Positions 21,732 to 36,700 of a stretch of 64,000 bases of DNA are shown piece after piece; within the stretch, counting starts at the first letter, position 1; each line of letters opens with the position of its first letter. Both the position numbers and the translations under genes were made by a program. This stretch comes from Castanea sativa (taxonomy: Eukaryota; Streptophyta; Magnoliopsida; Fagales; Fagaceae): the NCBI RefSeq assembly GCF_040712315.1, contig NC_134013.1, positions 82,590,001 to 82,654,000 of the forward strand, written 5' to 3'. The notes beneath the pieces are model-generated. The model saw only the letters and a program-made list of their open reading frames with translations, was not told the origin of the DNA and did no database searches.

Positions 21732-24700
21732 TCAGTTGAAAAAGTATGGAGATTCAAGAACCTTTCGCAAGTCAAAGTCACCTCTCTTTGGGAGGGGAGG
21801 AAACATCAGTTCTGGATATGACGCCTGGAAGCTCTCAAGCAACTGGAGACAAGAAGAATTAAAAGCTATAATTATGTCAAATGAGAAAGATGGGATATTC
21901 ATTCATTTTTCTCTTTTCTCCAGAAAAAAAAAAAAAAAAAAAAGTCTGAGAAACTTAATTACAACCAATGATCCTGATGAATAAATCAAAACTGAAGCAA
22001 TATATGAGGGTGTGGGTGTCTCTCTGGTGTATTATGTATGTGCAGATGTATGTATCAATTTATGCATCTCTACACTTTGATGCAGCCAACTGGCCAAGCA
22101 AATATTTGCCATCAAGCCTCATTATAAACGAAAATTCCATTCTATTTTTTAGGTATGCACTGATTATAAAAAACACAGACTACTTCTTTTCCAACAAGGA
22201 GAATGTTCAATGCCTTTAGCATCAAAGACCTTGCCACCAGCACCACACCGGTGTCCTTACAGTTACCTTTTTGCAGGTGTCCATTGTCCACATCAGCCAT
22301 ACAATCAACTTATTCACCACATACGGAAGTGCCACAGCTTTTAGATTCATTTCCTGTTTTCCCTTTGCAAGAGACAATTAATTTATTTCTTTATTATTAT
22401 TGGTATTTTTAAGAAGATGATTATTATGTTGATGTCTCAGGAAATCATTCATTTGGGAATATATATTCATTCTTCCCTAGGTAAAGTTAACATAGACTCA
22501 TGTCAGTTCTCGATTTAGGCCTCTTGTTAATGAAGAGAAACAGGGTCATGGTGCTTACATTTCAAGTATTGGCACGCTATAAATGTCTGTGTGTGTGTGT
22601 GTCATTTGTAAAATGGGTTTCTGCATATTACCTGATTCAAGGCATTGTTTGAAGTGCCATTTTATATTAAAAAGCCTTCTAATAAAGTCACAGAAGAAAG
22701 GGCTGCAAGTTTTCTCCCAACATTGGAATGCGTCATAATACACAAAGCATTCTAATTAAGTTGCTGAAAAAGTGAAACTTTTAAATCCACTTATTTTCCC
22801 CAGCAAAGGACTTTTTTTTGGGAGGGGAGCAGAGAGACCCTGAAATTGTTACGTAGCAAATACAAGCCCACGATAGCTTTCAATTAACAATTTTGCTAGT
22901 TAATCCAGGTCATGAAATACTTACATTTTCAAGTATTGGCTTGCTATAAAGCTCCACAAACTTTTCTCTAAGTATCTGATTCATTTTGTCCACATCACTC
23001 GCATGTGTCCAGAAGGAGTCGTGCACCCCTGTAAACAAATTTATTTGACAGGATCGTGAGAATTGATGTAGAAATTAAAACGGCTTTTAACACAGTTTCT
23101 CTCTCAGATCTTCACAAGTAGCACATATAGCAGGATTGAAGTTTCACATATATAGACAAGTCAGAATTTTTCCTTTTTTTTTTTACATTCAACAAAAGCC
23201 AAATATATTAGATTTTTTTTAATGATAAACAGTGCTTCTTATACTTGAGTTGTCACAATTTAACTTTAATTTTTCACTTTTAGCATGATATTCATATTTT
23301 CATACCATGTGTCAGGTATTAATGTATCAAAGCCTTGCAGCACATCTGAGTGCAAGTCAAATTTGAAGCAAGATTATGAAATTTTGGAAAGTTGTGGTAA
23401 TATAGAGAAACAATTACACATCATACTGACAAATTTGATATTAATGTATCAAAGCCTTACACATCTAAGTGCAAGTCAAATTTGAAGCAAGATTATGAAA
23501 TTCAGTGTGTTGAGACAAAAAATCGGACAAATTCAGTAAATCGTAGCATTTTTATTTGTTTATTGGTAAGTTACGCATGCACCCAGCTTTAGAAACCTTT
23601 TTCTTTTTTTTAATAAGTAAAATACTTCATTGAAAAAAAAAAAAACACTAGTACAAAAGGGGCTAGAGCACACAGGACGTGTACTAAGAAGAAAACAGAG
23701 TTCATCCATCAAGCAAAACAACTAACGAAAAAATGGAACTTTTGTTTCCTTCAATAGTTCGAGCATTTCTCTCCCTCCAAATACCCCACATCAAACAATG
23801 GGGAACCATGTTCAACTTCCAAATCACCCCATTTCTATGCTTCCTGAACTTGCCTGGCCAGCAAGCTAATAATTCCACTACATCCTTGGGCAAAACACAA
23901 AAAAAACCCCCAAAAAGCATAGACACCATACTCCACAACTGACTAGCTATCGGGCAACGCAAGAGAAGATGGTTAGAAGACTTCCCTGCCCTCTTACACA
24001 AACAACACCAATCCACAACAAGCCGACACTTCCTCAAATTATCATTAGCCAAAATTCTACCCAACACCATTGTCCATACAAAGAAATTAATCCTTGAAGG
24101 CACTTTGGAGCCCCACACAGTCTTCCACGGAAAAGGAATATGAGAAGGGGATTTGTAAAGCTTTATAGAAGGATCTAACATCTAAAGTTCCCCAAGCAGA
24201 CGGTTTCCACCATATCTTATCCACCCCTTCCCCTTTCCACACTCCAGAATATAGCAAGTCTATTAAGGAGGCCACAGACTCTAACTCCCAATCTTGGACT
24301 GATCGGATGAAAATTAATATTCCAGTGGTAGCTGTCCCCCAAGAGAGAGATTAGCTCTACTACTGATGCATCTCAGTAACGAGGAATGCCATACAGTTCA
24401 GGGAACATCTCCTTTAAAGGAGGTCCTCCACACCAAGGATCATGCCAAAATATAATAGAAGAACTGTCCCCTGCCTTAAAACTAACACAACTACAGAACT
24501 TCTCCCACCCTTTCCTTATGCTCTTCCAAACAAAGATAAACCCCATAAGGCCCTTGAACACTGTTGGAACACCAACCCCACCAACCCCCATAAACTTCCA
24601 TACTTTAAGTCAATAACCCTTCTCCACAGTGCCTCCCTCTCCACATACTGTCATAACCATTTCCCCAACAATGCTTGATTATATAGAACCAAATTTTGAA

Positions 24701-27700
24701 CGCCTAGCCCCCCATTTTGGAGTGGCTCACACACATTCCCCCAACTCACCAAGTGATATTTGAATTCATCTCCCAATCCTCCCCAAAGAAAATCTCTTTG
24801 TAACTTCTCAATACGTCTAGCCACATTCAAAGGGATAGGAAGGATGTAATTTTAGAACCCATGACATCACCCTTGACCCATTCTTATGGGAGAAGCAAGT
24901 AACACTTGAGCTAAAGCTCATTGGCGTCAGTGAATCATTGTATTACTTTTTAACTCTTTCCATGACAATATATGACTTAATTTTAAAGCAAAACTATGCA
25001 ATCTTTGCCAAAATAATGAGAATGTTAATTAATAAATAGGGAAAGTCTTTGTTTTTTCCCTTGTCATCTGAAGTTACCAAGTTATATTCTTGGCAACATA
25101 TCGTAAAATTCAACACAGAACTATGCATTTAAGAAACATACAAATAAATTGCCAATGGTGAATTGCCAAATGTAGGAGGAAACATGCCTCTCACAGGTCC
25201 GTGGGTCCCACACCCATGGGGCCCATAGGCTTGTGAAAAGAGTGGACACATGCGATAATTATTGCAATTGCAGAACATGCAGTACGCTCCATGACTCCAT
25301 ACAAAGTAATTTCATTTTGTTAATCAAGATAAACTCAGTTATATCTTCACACCCAATCCACGTCCGAATTTTTAAACAATTTAAAAGTATACTTCAAGGC
25401 TCTTAGTGAATAGTTCAAGCTCAATCAAATACAGAATAGCATGACAAACCTGCAAAACGTAAGCCAGCATCCCTGCAGGCAACAGCAGTCATCATCATGT
25501 GTGTACCGTCAAGCGAGTGTACAAAATTTGGAGGAAATGCAGTTCTCTGTTTTCTAACATCTACCTGAAATTGACATAATAATGAAGTTCTCCAATGACT
25601 GAATATAATATCAAGGAAAGAAATGCTGAAAACAAGACCATGACATAAGCCTACCATGTTACCCTCCCGCTGCAAAGCCAAAATCTGAAGAGACGTCCTT
25701 ATCTGCAGCCCCATTGTCAGAAAAGTTAGTACAATATTTAGATTATTTATGGAGCAGATTAGATAATATTGGAGTAACTCGGCCTGTATTATTACTTAGT
25801 GTTTTATTTTTTACTCGTAAGCAGTCCCAAGCCCAGAAAATGGATTGTTGGCTAGCATAAAAATTAGTCACTTTTCCCGAATGATACTATCGAGTAAAAT
25901 TTTGAACCAAATATGGTTTTTGCATCCTACAATGAGCCAGTATCAAAAGTGGTCAATGTGTGCGTGCACATGTGTGTTTTCTTTTTTTGTATCAACAGTG
26001 TTCACCAAATCTGTAGCCTCAAGTTTTGTTGCCACTCAAGTCATTTCACATCAACAGAAAGTTGAGGTCACAACTGTTATTCCATATGCCAGTGAGTCAG
26101 TGACTATTGAGTCATCTATCCATACAACACGCTTTAAGCAACAAGATAACCAATTTTTTTATTTGGTTTTAACACAATTTTCCCCAGTGCAGCTGATGAG
26201 ATACTCACTGATCATCTATTGATGACCTCTTACCAAACAACACTATCCCTAATAATTTACTCATAAACGATTTCCACTTCCTTGTGCCAGCCATTAAAGA
26301 TATTACAAAATGTACATGACCTCTATTTGGATCAGTAATAATCAGAAGTCACACTCACAAGATGCCTTTCACTTCTGCAGTAGGGTTGTACTACTGGGAG
26401 ACCAAGAGGAGTGGTCCAACGCACAGGTTGATTTTCTGAAGCAATTATCTGCAGAAGTTCATATTTCAACAGTTCAGATTTATTTATTTATTTGTAATTA
26501 CACACACCTGGTGGGTTTTGAATCCATGATCTCACCCTCCACCCATTCTTGTGGGAACAGGAAATTCCATTTGAGCTGTCAGTGAAATTTCATATCCAGA
26601 TTTTGAAAAGAACACATATACCTTGGCACAATCACCAAGCCAACCCATAATGCCACGTGCAGCTTCAAAAATCTCTCCAAGGGCAGCCAATGTTACCTAT
26701 AAAAAAGAGAATAAATTGTTGACAGGAAAATTCAGCTGTAATATGCTAGTGTTTAGAATCACAAAAGCATGTAAATATGAGATTCAAAGAACTACAGGAA
26801 ATTATATTTCCACACAGGTCTTGTATTACTCTGCATCATCATGTGGAGGTGGTGGGTTCCACAGTGGGTCCCACCATCACTCACATGATGGTAACCCAAA
26901 AACCATTATAAAATAACTTATAATTATGCTGTTATGCAAGCCCATCATCTAGGTCTAAAATCTGATACTTAAAATATAACACCAAACTGGCTGACTTTGC
27001 ATTCTATCTTCAACTTCCTGGAGAATTTTCTTCATAAATAAATCCAAGAACCGCAAGTAACCCCAGACCCCCTAACATATTATCAGAATATGCATTTCGA
27101 GGCAAATATGGTCTCTAATAGCTAGAACCAATTCCCAACTGTTTAAGTGGCTGGTTGCTTACTTTAGCAGCATAGCAAGCTGCAGTAAACAGTTGTCTGT
27201 CATCAGTAATGAGACCTTTCTCCTCTAGTCTTCTTTTTATCTGCTCCCGTGCCCCAACATAAGTAACCCCATATACTGAAGTCATCACTGTTTGTTTCAC
27301 CAATTTCCGATCGACCTGAAAACTTCAACAACCTAAAACTGTCAGTTGAAAAGGCAAAAAGTATTTAAAAAATCAGAAATTTTGATATGTAAATTTTCTT
27401 TGGTAGTACAATGCAAAACTCAGAAGAAATGAGGAAGACCAACCTGATCAATTAAGACCTTCGCTAATAAAGCATGTGGATTTGTAGCTGGGTCCTTGTT
27501 GCTGTCCTTTTTCATAATATCATGCACCCTGCCCACATTAACATGTAGAAGATAAGGCAATGGAGGTATTACACAGAAGTGTTGACCATTGAGTTTTCAC
27601 TAAACAGAACATAAACTGTTGAGTATGCATACAGAAGACATCGAATGTGTCTCTGAGACCTATGGGAGGTAATGATCAAGTTAATATGCTAAAACTAAAT

Positions 27701-30700
27701 CTTAAAATACCTCACAGCAATTTCAGAGTAAACATCAGCAGGTTTGTCACCAGCAGTTAAGTTGACTGCAGCTGCTTCCATCTGAGAATATGAATTTACC
27801 ACAGGAGACAAGTTAGGACACAATTGCATTTCAAATCAATCAGCAAAACAAAGATCTTATACCATAAGTACTCAATGATCAGATTGTATAATGTAAGGAA
27901 TCAGATAAAATATTCTGATCAAAGAAAGAAACAAATAGAATTTCAGGCACAGCTTTTACAACATTTTACACTTGGCAAGCACCATGCAAGGATTTAAACT
28001 CAATTTTGCAGTAAAAGCTACAGAAGTAGAGTTTATAACCAGATTTCAAATCAAGTAGTAGAATGATTTTCAAATCAATGCTCTTCATATTTAGCAACTC
28101 AGAACACCAGGAAACAACTTCGTGAAAATTTAAAGCATGCCTCCTAGGTTGCTAAAAGAAATGATTTCCAGCAAAATGGCTAGAACATCAGAGCTGGGAA
28201 TAAGTCAATCATTAAGGACCTTCTAGATTTGTACAAACAATGACGAAAATTTTAAAAGAAAAATAAAGTCTGATAATAGAAAACAGTTCTCATCATTGAC
28301 ATTATATGTTCATGAAGCTATATTACCGAACAAGTTGCATAACATGAAAGAATGATGCTGGTAAAGGCATCTCAAAATAATTGAAAAGTGAAATAAGGAA
28401 AAGGAAATAATTTCTAAAATTTCCAGCACAAAATTGCATTCAACAAAGAAGACAACAAATAAAATATTCTGACCAAAAATGAAAACAAATGGAATTTGAG
28501 TTGATCTACCAAGTCAACTTAGTCTAAGTACCCACCAGAGCCATAAATGAATGTTAAATTATATTGTAACATCAGCCTTATGAGTTCTGGAACCATTTAT
28601 TTCAGGAAACACAAAAATCTAATAAGGAAACACATCTGGAGTGTGACGAGCAAAGAATAAATCATCTAGCGCAGATAACAAAAAGTGTACATGTGGACAA
28701 AGCAAACTTACACTGTCTCTTCCCAGAGCTGCATAGTGCTGTAAACCATTGCATGAACCATCCTAAAAATATTTGAGCTCTGCATTAATAATATACTCCC
28801 CAAAAAAACACTAAATAAAGAAACATTAATATAAGAAAGGTAAAGAAACGATGGAAAAGGTATACAATAAAGAATTATGCAAGAAAATTATCAAGAACGC
28901 CCAAGGAAAGGGATAAAAAAATCAACATAAGATAATAGATAGCTTTTAGTTTTAGAAAAAACAATGGAAAAGACATCGATAAAAATACAAGCAAGAAAAA
29001 ATATCAACAAAATTTAGTGAAAAAGGCATGAGGTAATAGGTCACTCTCAGACGTTTCTTTAAAGTGGCAAAGCTCAACACAGACTGTAGCACAGAAAGAA
29101 GATGGCTACAAATCACGAATCGATAGTTAGTGACCTCCATATATGACATACATGAAAATATCTGATGACTTCTTTAAGAATATTTTAAACACCAAAATTT
29201 GATCCAAAATCCGAAATGATAGCCTAGTATATGCTACTTTATAAAACCGTGCACAAAGAAATCACTGTTGTGACTTTAACAGAATTGTCTCTTATCAAAG
29301 ACATGCTGTCACTAGTGTGTTAACTTTATATTCCAATAACATCTGGCTATAATGGAATTCAAAAGTATTAACTTGATTACTTCTACACAATTATGTGAAT
29401 TATCAGACTTAAAAAGTTAACATTATGATAGTAAGATGACATTCTCCAGAGGTCCAGCCTATGACAATAATAGCATATTTGATGACAAAAGAAGCAAACT
29501 CATCAAGTTCATTCTGAGTCTAGCAGGAAGAGTAACTAAAATAGTTTAAGGACTTTGCTCCACATCAGGTCCTTACAAATCCAAGAACACCTCAATTAGA
29601 TATTTGGTGGGAAAATTGACAAAATTAACGGTGCCTGTTAGTCAAAAGGAAAATAGAACAAAGAACTTTGACATTGCTCCATGCTGCAAAAGAAACAAAA
29701 GGTTCCCTTTGAACTAACAATTTCTGAGTGTGCCAGATATTCATACAAATATAGAGGATATCTACACCAAGGATGAGCCTAAAGAGTACATTTTCATTTT
29801 GCTTTGAATTTATAAAAACATAAGGGATGATTTACTTACAGAAATCAAGTTAATAATTATTAAAAAAATTAACGATATATTTTCATTTTGGAGATATTGG
29901 CATGAGCTAGATTTTTATTTTCACTACTTTATGGCTTCAGATGTATCACTTTACCTGATGAATCGGCAGGTGGGAGATGACGGTATGTGGTGATGAGCTT
30001 CTTAAGGCTTCTGAAAGATTAATACAAGCAGCTAAGAATTGAAAAGGATCTTCAGCTGTTAACCACCACTGGTTTCCATGAACAGGGTTGTCTGCTGAAT
30101 CAAATATATCATCGAGATGATTATCAACAAAGGCTAAACGTCCATCATGTGAAAGCTTCTCAACACCACCTGAATACAGGTTTGCTAAATGTATCTTCAG
30201 CCAGTGTAAGCCAGACTTTCCTAGCGGTCGTCCTTCAGCAAACTCAAGTATCCCTCGACAGAGATCAGAACTCAAATGATTCAAATGTGGATGCATTGGG
30301 TATGCTCGGCCACGAAAATCAAGATTGTGAGGATAATAAAAGCCTTCCTCATCAATCATTGTTCGAGCCACCTATATCAATGAGTTTGATCGATATCAAT
30401 ACTTACAAAAGGAATAGCATATGTGAACGCAATTCTTCCCACCAAAGTTTAGAAAGTTTTATACAGTTAAATCGCATTTATATTACCTATTCACAATAAA
30501 TTACACATAACATTTTCCCCCCTTTTGTTGTTGTGACATATGCAGGATTACAAGATAACCAGCTTAGCAAGTGGATCGATGGACTTCCCAATGTCACAAG
30601 ACACTAACATAAGTTTATTAATTAAATTCATATGTGAGAACTGAAGATCTTACAGAAAGCTTAAGTTCAGTGTCACATCGTTGAGAATGCCTCTCTAGAT

Positions 30701-33700
30701 TAATCTTCTTTGCCTTTCTCCAACTCCATTTCCATTCTTGAATTTCTGTTAAATCCTCTGAGGATGGCTTCTCAGGTATAGGCACCTACAAGAAAATGGA
30801 AGCATAAATACAGGCCAGATGAAATAGTTAAGAAACAGATGAACACAACAACCCTACTATAATTAGCTATAAAAATTACCAATCAAAAGAAACTACAAAA
30901 TTCAATCCAGGACAGTTTTACCACAAAGCAATTGATTGAGTGATCTTTAGTCAATAGCATTTCTTATGGGTTGTCTCAATGTGTCAGGGAAATAATATAA
31001 TTATCTAATATCATGGATATATTAGCCAAACAATAAGGCAAAAAAATCATTTTTGCCCCTACATTTTGGGGTTATTGTCAATTTGGTCCCACACTTTGGT
31101 GACGGTCAATTTAGTCCTTGTTATTTTCAACTTGTAGTCAACTCGCAATCAATTTTCGTTAGTGAGTTGACGGAAATGACCAAATTGACTACAAGTTGAA
31201 AATAACAAGGACGAAAATGACTAAATACCAAAAATATAAGGACCAAATTGATAGCGACCCCAATCTAGGAACCAAAATGGCATTTTTTTTTTGATAAGTA
31301 AGAAAGATCTATATTCAAAAAATTGCTAAATGCAAAGAAGCACAAAGCATATCAAACAATACAAAAAAAGAAGAAAAAAGCAAAAACAAAAAAGAAACAC
31401 TAATTACAAAGAAAGAGAGAACTAAGGAACAAAGGGAGAGAATCACTAGACGTAAGCCCCCAAGCCCTAGACCAATCAAAAAGGAATCCTGAGAAGAGAG
31501 CAAGCAGCTGGTCATCCGATCTATCCAAGTCCTCGAAAGTGCGCCGATTGCGTTGCCTCCAAATACATCACATCAAACACAATGGAACTAAATTCCAAAT
31601 GTGAGATGAATGCTTCCCCAACCAATTCCACCAACTAAATAGAAAATTTGTCACCGAACGTGAGGGAACCCACGAAATCCCAAAACTGGTCCAATCAAAG
31701 TTTTTAGTTTCATTGATTTTAGTTTCCTTTATCTTCACCAAAATTTAATATCATGGATCATTCAACCAAGTCAATTTTGGTGTTAAAGAGAATATTTGCA
31801 AAATGGGAGCCATCACTTGGTGGGTGCTGGCATCCTGCATCTGCAAAATAACCATAATAATATTGTTGCAAGTACCACATCCTCACAAGCATATATTAAA
31901 CAGCAAAAAGGCAAAGGTGTGACGTCTCAACCCTGAGGTGAGGCAAGGACCTTGAAAAGATTGATGCAATTGACAATTTATTAAAAAGATATCTCATTTT
32001 AATTATTCAATCAAAGATGAAAATTCAAAAAGTGAAGTTGTCATCCCAAATTAAATAGTAAACACTCAACACAACAGAGTACATTTGGACATATTGTTAA
32101 GAATATGCAGCTGAAAACTGCAATAATAGGACTAATTATATGGTAAAAGTTGAAAAATAAAGAAAGGCAGAACTAACAATCAGCTACACATGCCTATCAC
32201 TACCGAGCAAACTGAAAAGCAGGAACGCTTTAGTCCTCAAATATTGCCCAACCAACATCCAGCAAACTGAAAACTGGAAGAAAAAAACTTTGATTGAACC
32301 AGTTTTGTGAGGAAAATTTGCACTAAAGATAAAGGAAACTAAAATCAATGAATGCAGAATAAAGGCAAGGATTTCTTTTAAGAGGACGAAACAGAAACAC
32401 TAGCTGAGATCAATTTCTAGAGAGAAACTCACAGCAAGTAGGAATTTGTTGCCAACACAGCTGTACTCTGTTTTCCCTCAACTCAATTTAAGAAAGCTTT
32501 GTTTGGCCTCACTAGTTGTGAAAGGTAAAAGAATATTGATAGTTTGGTTTAATAATGGTTGGCTCTAAAGGTGACCATGGCTTACTTCAAACCGCAAAAT
32601 CTATAATAGAGGAGCACTCAACAAAAGGTTTGCCTGGTATGGCTACATAGGAAAAACAAATCCCACCATGTGATGTACATGCTTATGCCAACAGATGCAA
32701 AGAATACCTTTCAGGTGTCCACAAGGAATATCTATGCCCAGAGGCAATCAATCTATGTCTTAGTGCAAATTTGTTGCCCCTCCCTTTACAGCAAGCCTTG
32801 AAAACACTAATTTCAATAATGCTCACAAGACTGTAATGCAAAAGTAGAATGCAACCTTTTTTTATAATAAGTAAAGAAAAGTAGAATACAAAACATATGT
32901 TTCAAAAAAGAAAAAAGAAAGGAAAAGAAAAAAAAAAAGAGAGACATTGTTGTTTCTCAGATGTTAAACTTCATTAGGTACTCACATCTTCACAGTCAAC
33001 CAAGCCAGCAATATTGCCTCCTCTAGCCCAAATGCTCTCCACTACACTAAATACTCTTCTATTTACTCTCCATTTGGTGTTACCAAGCATATCCAGAGCC
33101 TGTACATTCAGAACAGAAATAGGTCAACAACTTCATGATGAAGAAAAAGTTAAACCCAAGTCCCAAGTTAAAGAAGCATTATTAATCAGATCCAAACTGT
33201 GATCAAGCATGATGCATCTAGAAAGAGTGTGCTGCATTTAGAATTTTAGAAACTAACACAACGTGTTGAAAACAACATCCAGAAAGCCATAAATTAGGAT
33301 ACATTTAAATTATGAGTCAGTCTAGAATTTTATATGTCCTTATACATGATTACTGGTAGAGAAACTGTTGAGAGTAAAACAAAGACAAATTATTAAAATG
33401 TTTTTTTTTAACACAAAAAGGGAAAACTGATTATTAAATACAATTCCAAAAGTAAATGTGCCACTCCTTTGATGCTCACATCAACAAAAAACAAGCTTTG
33501 CATCTTCACGGCTAAGTTTAACGTGAAGTTACAACTATCAAAGGAAGGGAAAAAACAAAATGGAATAAAAAAATGGAACAAGGAAATAACCAACAAAGAT
33601 GGCCACCATCTATGGCCTCAGCCTAGGCCTAATACCACTAGAAAAGAGATGAAATTAAGCAAATAAGAGAACTTTAATTGTTTCTCTTACCTCAAAAACC

Positions 33701-36700
33701 TTTTGCATCTGTTTAACAGGAACATTCTTTACTGCATCCTGTTGCTTCCTAGATCCATGAGTACGCATGGCATAAGAAGGTAGGAATAAATGCCCACCCT
33801 TGTCATACCTGGTGGGAGTTTCAAAAGATTTTTAAAATAAGAATTGCAAAATATTAACAATATTCAGGCAGCGGACTGCCAACTGCCAATTATTCTCTTC
33901 TATTTCAAGTCAATTATTAAGTTCCAATAATTACAATTTTTAATTTTCCACTCATAGATCAATTATTGTTTCAATTTCGGAAGGGATGGAGAACTTAACG
34001 AAGCATGTTAGCTTTACAGCCACATAAGCATACCCAATAACAAGTCTCCCTAAGAAAAACTTCAACATTAAGATCACTGATTCTATCTATATCATACCCT
34101 TTCCATTTTTTGGGAGGTACCAACATGGGCACATAAGGAATCAACGCATGCTTAGCCTGCACAGAAACAAAGACATGTGATAGTAATTAAGTAGCAGAAG
34201 TTAAAAGCAAATTCACATCCACAATACCTGCACCATGCTCAGAATCTCAACATGCAATTACAAATAGGTTTGACAATATTAACATGACTAATATGCACTT
34301 TAGTGAAAGATGAATAATCCCCACTTAGAAACTTCATGTCATCTTTTGGTAGAACCACCCCAAAGTAAAGAATTGAAAAATTATGAAGTCCATTCAAATG
34401 CAATATCTTGGACAACATGTTAGCAAATATGTAGAAAAAGCAAGAAATATTAAGCTGATGCATTTGCATATACTAGGTTCTGATAATCTGATTATCTTAA
34501 GTGGACCAAACGGGTAATATCACAGATCAAAGTGGTATTTTTTTTTCTATTTCAAGTCACAGAATTGCACCAAATGACAGTGCATTTAATTGAGTTCATA
34601 ATCCAAACTAATTTCTAATGCACCAAACAGGTAACATCAAAGCAAAAAGAGATAACTTACAGTTTTATCAAGCCCCGTAAGGATTAGAGGGTCACATTCT
34701 ATAATCCCATAATTCTTCACAATTTTGTGTCTACAAGGAGCAAGAATGATTCAGAATGACAATATTGACATGAGTGAATAAAAGTTCACCACTGGTCAGG
34801 CTCATAGTATAAAAATATATGAGGAACTTAAGCATCAAATACTAACAAAGATTAATCAACTCCGATCTTGAGAAATGGCCAAATGATTGACCGTGTGAAG
34901 GTGAACATAATTTAGAAGCACTGGGTCCAGTCCTAAAAGATAATCTGCTGGAAAGGAAAAAAGATTAACTTCTCACCCTGGATTCTTTGTTACAGGCTTA
35001 AATTTATGCCTGAATGCAGGTCGAATGTCAGGTGGACCATCCGCTGACTGGTTAAGTGGAGGTTGTACATAAGCTGTTTCAGTTAATAATTCTATCAAAC
35101 GACTTCCCAGCTGCAAAATAGCATTTGGGGACAATTAATTTCCAAATTTAGAAAATAATAAAATATAAATAGGAAATTTTGACATATTAGCCCAGTGAGG
35201 AAGAAAATTCAAAATAGCCACAAACCTTAGCCTGGGTATCTCGACCCCAAGGCTTAAATTCTTCTTTCTTCAATAGTTTCTGTGCCTCCTTTAGTTTTCT
35301 CTTTCTAATTAAACTATTTACACGTTTTCTGAGTATCTGCTTCTCCTTGTGCAGACCATCTTCAGTATCAGCTACAATCTTCTTGCTCTGGGAATTTTTA
35401 GTTTTCTCCAAGAAACTATGAATTCTAACCTGAGAAAATAAGAACAATAATAAGATCAAGTAACTACACCACATGTTTGCATGGTTTTTTTTTTTTTTAC
35501 AAATAAAGCATTATATAAAAGTACAAGAAAGATGAAAACCCCAGAACATGGGTGCTAAATAAGAGAAGCCGCCTGAACAAGTTTTTTTTTTTTTTAATAA
35601 GTGCCTGAACAAGTAAAATAGAACAAAGAAGAAACAGAATTTAGGAGGTCCAAGAAATCAAGTGAAGTGGAGAAGGTCATGCTATTATTTGCAGCTATCC
35701 AATCATAAGGTGATCTCAAAATTGCCACTTGACTTCTCAAAACCTTCAAATGACCTAGTGTTCCTCCATCCCCAGTTGCACTACGTGACACGAGGGGATC
35801 ACTCACCAAATCTCACTATTTTTTGCCTGCCAAAGCACCCATTTCATCCTACAAACACCAACACCTCCACCGCTGTTCTAGGCATAACCATAAACAAAGA
35901 GAATACAAAGCAACCATGGCTTCTATTGTCTGAAATTCATACACATATTAACCAAGACCATAAGATTGTTGTATGTGAGTGTCAAATCCCCCCACCCCCC
36001 TAACTATCAAATTATTAAAAATAAATATATTTTCTTAACTATTTTTACTTATGAAAAGAGATTGTTGTATGTGAGTGTTTGATTTTCTTTCAGAATGACC
36101 CCTTTAACATCCTGGCAGCTTCAGGGAGCTACTTGGAACCATGACAATAACCCATTCAAACTCTAGCAGTGGGAATCTGACACAAGCAACAATTACAACA
36201 GATTCAGACAATGCCATCGAGCATACAGCTCACTAGTTCTTGGACCAAGCCATAATTCAGTTTCTACTTCTTAACTTCACAGACAGACATCTGATTTGTT
36301 GATCAGTTGGATCTGATCATTTGAGTATGCCAATTATAAATCTGCCCTATGTAAACAATTTCACTAATTTTATTTCCTTCTAAAAAAAACTTTTTATGTT
36401 TCATATTTTTATAGTCTAAAAGATTTCCCATAGGCTGTTGCCATATTTTTCTAGTAACCATTTAGTACCCAATAGGAAATTGAAGAGCAAAGCAACCAAC
36501 ATTATGAAAATAGATTGTAATCACAACTTTAATGTTTTACACTTTTTCTTAAGATTGACTTAATTATACTTCGAAAACAATGAGAAATTCCTGCATAAGT
36601 TCAATAACATTGCAGACTTAAAATATTTTTAATCATAGCTACATATCGGCACACTTTATGACATTAATTTAAAAACTATGCAAACAACCAATAAGATTAC

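Noticed and set aside
23733..24678. Plus-strand frames over the LINE
   Set aside because: Antisense of the LINE ORF2 remnant; the coding signal is on the minus strand.
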